Shown: piece after piece, positions 61,051 through 64,000 of the stretch
How the letters are laid out: each line of letters begins with the position of its first letter
Numbering within the stretch: the first letter of the stretch is position 1
Assembly (NCBI RefSeq): GCF_002646595.1
Contig: NZ_PDUD01000030.1
Coordinates: forward strand, 62,001 to 126,000
DNA length: 64,000 nt
From: Flavilitoribacter nigricans DSM 23189 = NBRC 102662
GTDB lineage: Bacteria; Bacteroidota; Bacteroidia; Chitinophagales; Saprospiraceae
Reading direction: 5' to 3'
Notes under the pieces: generated by a model
What the model saw: the letters and a program-made list of their open reading frames with translations, nothing else
Databases searched by the model: none
Told to the model about the DNA's origin: nothing
Program-made: the position numbers and the translations under genes

Positions 61051-61101
61051 TAGAAACGAAAGGGGCAACTGCGGTTTATGCAGTTGCCCCTTTCGTTTCT
61101 A
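61051..61101. terminator. Bidirectional 22-bp hairpin terminator between convergent genes
   Basis: A perfect 22-base inverted repeat (61051-61072 with 61080-61101) and a seven-base loop, right between the convergent redoxin and T9SS-protein genes. The arm itself ends in T-rich CCCTTTCGTTTCT, so it can serve either direction. Confidence 0.87.
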
Positions 61102-61115
61102 GCAAACTCGAAGGT

Positions 61116-62831
61116 TTATTTTTTCACAAAGCGCAAAGTCTCCAAGTTTCCACCTTGTTCCATTTGCAGCACATACATACCGGCCGGCAAATCCCCGATC
61201 GGCAGATTGTAACGACCGCTACCCTGAGCGATCGCCCGCTGGCTCATCAGCTGTCCCTGCATGTCGTATACTCGTAGTACGCCGTCCTGCTTTTCAGGCA
61301 GTGTCCAGTCTACCCACAGGGTTTCGCGAGCCGGGTTGGGCGACACTTTCACTCTGAATTCCAGCGGCCGGTCAAACAATACGGAAATAACCGGATGGTA
61401 TTCGGCCGCACCGTCGTAGTCCACCTGGCGCAGGCGGTAGTAATTCGTACCGGATACCGGATAGTTATCGACATAAGTATAGTTCTGCTTTTCGGTAGTG
61501 GTCCCATTGCCTTCCACGCGACCGATCTCTTCGAAATCAACCCCGTTCAGGCTGCGCTCTACCGCTATGTAATCGTTGTCGATCTCCGTAGTGGTCGACC
61601 AGTAAAGACCAATGGCATCCGCTTCGGCGCGACCGTAGAAGTCGAGCAGGGCGATGGGGAGTAAGATATCGCAGGTACCATCGGAATTTATAGTAAAACT
61701 ACCTTCCGTTGTACCACAATTAGGAAAGTCGGTATTTGATAAAACGATCGTATTAGTCGATCCAATGGGCACATTAATTTCATTGTTAGGCCCCGCAGTG
61801 CCTCCATTGAATTGATAGCTTATGGTAGACATTGAAGAGGATTCAGCAGAAACTATTGCCGTGGATCCGCCTCCTTCAGCATTACAAGTAATGGTCAATA
61901 ATTGAGGTGCTTCTACAAGTGTTCCCTGAGTCACACTGACATTATCGAAACCGTGGTACTCATTACTTGCATCATTTCTTACCCTCACCACTAAATTTAG
62001 TATATTGGATTCTCCAATTCCCATAAGATCTTGAGTATTTGCCGATACCGTGCTTGTAAAAGCTCCCAATCCTTCACCAAGCAATTGTTCTGCTCCTCCG
62101 TCTATCTGATAATAGACCCGTACATAATCCACTGTTCCGGTAGCGTCTCCTGCTTCACCAAAAATATCAACGGAAATATCCCTTGGGCAACACTCCTCCA
62201 CAATGATATCGTTTGATACCCAATATACCTCTGTTCCCCCGACATTTCTAGCGACCAATTGCTTACTACTGTTTTGATTCTGTACTCTGAAGTAACTATT
62301 ACCACCTAGACTAGCTCCGTTACGGAAAGCAGTTCCCTGTCCAACGGTAGCTTGTGAAGAAGTATTATTTGTTAAACCCGTATTAACAGGAACACCTTCA
62401 AAATCCTCCAAAAAGGCAGTACCACAAACTTGTCCGGCCGCTGCCGCTACATCCAAAGTCATTACTTCGTTCGGAGCATTGCAACCAGTTTTAGATGCCA
62501 CCACGTTAATCGTTAAATTACCAGTGGGGGGAGTAGCAAGATCAACCATGATTGATCCCGTACCAGTTCCATCAACTTCCAGCGTAAGATCGAGGATTTC
62601 TCCAGTGAAATCTTCATAATTACTTGTAGTTACGATATCCAGATCCCATGTTCCTGTGCACACAGGATCAGAGATGGATGCTCCTGTAATAGTAATAGTA
62701 ACTTCTTCAGTACTATTGGGAGAAAATTCCCCACTTGGGGCAGCGTCAGTAATAGTTAACGTCTGCCCAAAAGCAAAATTAGCGCCCATCAGAAAGCAGG
62801 CAAGAGTGATCAGATTTTTCAAGTTGCTCAT
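61116..62831 (-). CDS. T9SS-secreted multi-domain surface protein
   Basis: 571 aa. A signal peptide (ends NFAFGQ) is followed by a beta-rich region, then a jellyroll-like domain (about 140-310; CGTAFLEDFEG and NEYHGFDNVSVTQG bracket a typical carbohydrate-binding-like fold). Two Ig-like modules follow. The last is a fibronectin-like part typical of Bacteroidota (LPIALLDFYGRAEADAIGLYWSTTTEID, NYYRLRQVDYDG) directly before the type A sorting domain (VKVSPNPARETLWV ... GMYVLQM ... LRFVKK). Substrate unknown. The sequence around 62200-62700 uses more A/T than its tail, so the domains may differ in origin. Confidence 0.88.
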   Translation of the reverse strand: MSNLKNLITLACFLMGANFAFGQTLTITDAAPSGEFSPNSTEEVTITITGASISDPVCTGTWDLDIVTTSNYEDFTGEILDLTLEVDGTGTGSIMVDLATPPTGNLTINVVASKTGCNAPNEVMTLDVAAAAGQVCGTAFLEDFEGVPVNTGLTNNTSSQATVGQGTAFRNGASLGGNSYFRVQNQNSSKQLVARNVGGTEVYWVSNDIIVEECCPRDISVDIFGEAGDATGTVDYVRVYYQIDGGAEQLLGEGLGAFTSTVSANTQDLMGIGESNILNLVVRVRNDASNEYHGFDNVSVTQGTLVEAPQLLTITCNAEGGGSTAIVSAESSSMSTISYQFNGGTAGPNNEINVPIGSTNTIVLSNTDFPNCGTTEGSFTINSDGTCDILLPIALLDFYGRAEADAIGLYWSTTTEIDNDYIAVERSLNGVDFEEIGRVEGNGTTTEKQNYTYVDNYPVSGTNYYRLRQVDYDGAAEYHPVISVLFDRPLEFRVKVSPNPARETLWVDWTLPEKQDGVLRVYDMQGQLMSQRAIAQGSGRYNLPIGDLPAGMYVLQMEQGGNLETLRFVKK

Positions 62832-63332
62832 TATAATACCGGTTTAAGGGAAAAAATAACTGCATCTTCTACCAGGAACTACGGTAGTGCCTAATGAAAA
62901 TACAGCGTGTTTACTTAACTGAACGGGTAACAGTTCCCATTCAGGAGGTCGTTTGCATGAGATTTTGGGAAATAAAGCGTGTCATTGAAACGGAAGGAAA
63001 ACCATTCTTGTTTGCCGATTACAAACTACAGTTGGCTTATTTCGGTTTAAAAAATCAATTTTCAGCGCTATTAACCTGGCAAATATAGTTTTTTTTTGCT
63101 ATAGGATCCGGTTGGTTATCGTTTTGACGATGACGAATCCAGCAAACACCTTTATACCGCTATAATTTTTCGCCTAAAAAAGATTAGTGAAATAGAATGA
63201 TTTAACAATTTTCGCTATATTTAAGTCCCTATCAAAACAGTTCCTCATTTTTTTCGCAAACCCTCTGAGTCTTCAGTTTCCTATACCTGATTGAAGCCGT
63301 TCCCCTATTAACTTCTTAAAGACCTGCGAATT
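62832..63332. other. Gene-free stretch between divergent genes
   Basis: 501 bases between divergent starts. A 64-codon plus-strand ORF (62894-63088) is present but has no recognisable features. No hairpin with T run and no repeat was seen; it should contain the two promoters. Confidence 0.4.
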
Positions 63333-64000
63333 ATGAGTATCCAAAAATGGATCCTGATCGCCGTGTGGGCGATCTTTGGAGGAACTGTAGTATTTAGCCT
63401 CAAAAGTTGTATCGACAGCACCGAAGCCCAGGCTACCACGGACCATTCTACCTCAGCTGCTGCCCGATTTGTGAATAATAAATTTCCGGATTTCGGCCAG
63501 ATGATCAGTCCCAAGGACTTTTCCGAGCAATATCCGGGGGAGGAAGTCTTTAAACTCAAACAGGACTATCCGCTGGATATGCCGCCGGACAGCGAGATCC
63601 CACCTTTTTTCGATATTCCATTTGACGAAGGAGATCAATGGATGGACTACGCCAAGGCCGTCCGCGATTACTGTTTTGAGGGGATGATCGAGGTTGATTT
63701 TGACGCCAATAAGAACGAAAAGCGCCAGTGGTACCACATGCCCTGGATGCACTGGGGAGATCAGGCCACCGAAGGGTTCAACGGACTGGCCAAAGAAGCC
63801 CAGATCAGTCCGCTTCAGCTAACGCCCGAGCAAACGGACGCCCATCAGGTTTATGCGCTGGGGTTTTACAACAGCTTTGCCGGCTATACCCTGGCCCAGA
63901 TGTGGCAAGATCCCATCAACCCCAATCCGGCTGCTACCCAGGCCCCGGAAGGCGGTTTTCCTGTCGGTACCGTCATTTTCAAATTACTCTTCACCGACGC
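63333..64000 (+). CDS. Conserved exported protein of unknown function (partial, 3' end outside)
   Basis: The first 222 codons of a gene that runs off the right edge, start at 63333. A hydrophobic N-terminus with LKSCIDS suggests a lipoprotein (Cys25) or uncleaved anchor. The body has RQWYHMPWMHWGDQ, EGFNGLAKEAQISP, VYALGFYNSFAGYTLAQMWQDP and FPVGTVIFKLLFTDA. I recall a widespread uncharacterised family with W-Y-H-x-P-W, GxHGLTKE and GTVVFKLLFT blocks of this kind, but cannot name a function. The very high Trp/His content and conserved blocks suggest a binding or enzymatic site. Confidence 0.7.
   Translation, partial: MSIQKWILIAVWAIFGGTVVFSLKSCIDSTEAQATTDHSTSAAARFVNNKFPDFGQMISPKDFSEQYPGEEVFKLKQDYPLDMPPDSEIPPFFDIPFDEGDQWMDYAKAVRDYCFEGMIEVDFDANKNEKRQWYHMPWMHWGDQATEGFNGLAKEAQISPLQLTPEQTDAHQVYALGFYNSFAGYTLAQMWQDPINPNPAATQAPEGGFPVGTVIFKLLFTD

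Noticed and set aside
62894-63088. 64-codon plus-strand ORF in the gap before the last gene
   Set aside because: No family resemblance and no clear start signal; sits where promoters are expected.

Overview
The window looks like a chromosomal segment of a Bacteroidota bacterium, most likely from the Saprospiria/Lewinella side of the phylum. Visible support: several proteins ending in type IX secretion (T9SS) sorting domains, TonB-dependent receptors with N-terminal carboxypeptidase-like plug extensions, an OMP_b-brl-type barrel, orphan MacB/FtsX permeases, weak or absent Shine-Dalgarno sequences, and a TAnnTTTG-like -7 box in front of metF. Base composition is moderate (about half GC by eye), except for an AT-rich patch at about 54.45-56.1 kb. 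The genus is an inference.

Layout. 0-10 kb: the start of a secreted M28/glutaminyl-cyclase-like lipoprotein (minus strand), a long foldback element, then a plus-strand series of a large Asp-box beta-propeller protein, a secreted PHP-domain phosphoesterase, a macro-domain protein, a small Cys/Pro-rich lipoprotein and a membrane-anchored TPR-CHAT protease. 10-18 kb: metF, a GNAT acetyltransferase, an HMA metal-binding protein divergent from a TonB receptor, a FemAB/GNAT-like protein, a DinB-fold protein overlapping an unusual methyltransferase-transglutaminase-like fusion, and a hypothetical gene. 17.7-27.4 kb (minus): an outer-membrane barrel, a class A beta-lactamase-like hydrolase, a dipeptide epimerase, LD-carboxypeptidase (these last two fit muropeptide recycling), an HTTM/gamma-carboxylase-like membrane protein, fdhD and a POTRA/D15 outer-membrane protein. 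27.9-42.7 kb: a two-domain retropepsin-like protease paired with a triple CBM48 protein, secreted hypothetical, EEP-family hydrolase, sulfatase, MacB-like permease, DUF3179 lipoprotein, a Crp/Fnr regulator, a metallophosphoesterase/kinase-like/D15 giant and an ECF sigma/anti-sigma pair.

42.7-52.1 kb holds two tandemly duplicated T9SS surface proteins (1399 and 1634 aa). Their first 748 residues are the same length, and the whole 235-residue difference is exactly five 47-residue repeats; the upstream region is duplicated too. 52-57.2 kb: a small membrane-anchored hypothetical, a class V aminotransferase, then an AT-rich two-gene island (immunity-like protein and a PD-(D/E)xK-like protein) beside an array of nine minus-strand tRNA genes. 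Several of these tRNAs have odd anticodon arms, including a class II tRNA with CAT and a class I tRNA with CAG. 57.6-64 kb: a DUF1206 membrane protein, a penicillin-binding-like serine hydrolase with TPRs, a redoxin, a T9SS-secreted protein and the start of an unrecognised conserved protein.

Most of the window encodes envelope and secreted functions, with only a few core metabolic genes. The best candidates for something undescribed are the atypical tRNA array with its AT-rich neighbours, the methyltransferase-transglutaminase-like fusion, the metallophosphoesterase/kinase-like/D15 fusion, and the recombining repeat adhesin pair. All family names come from motif reading; no database search was run.
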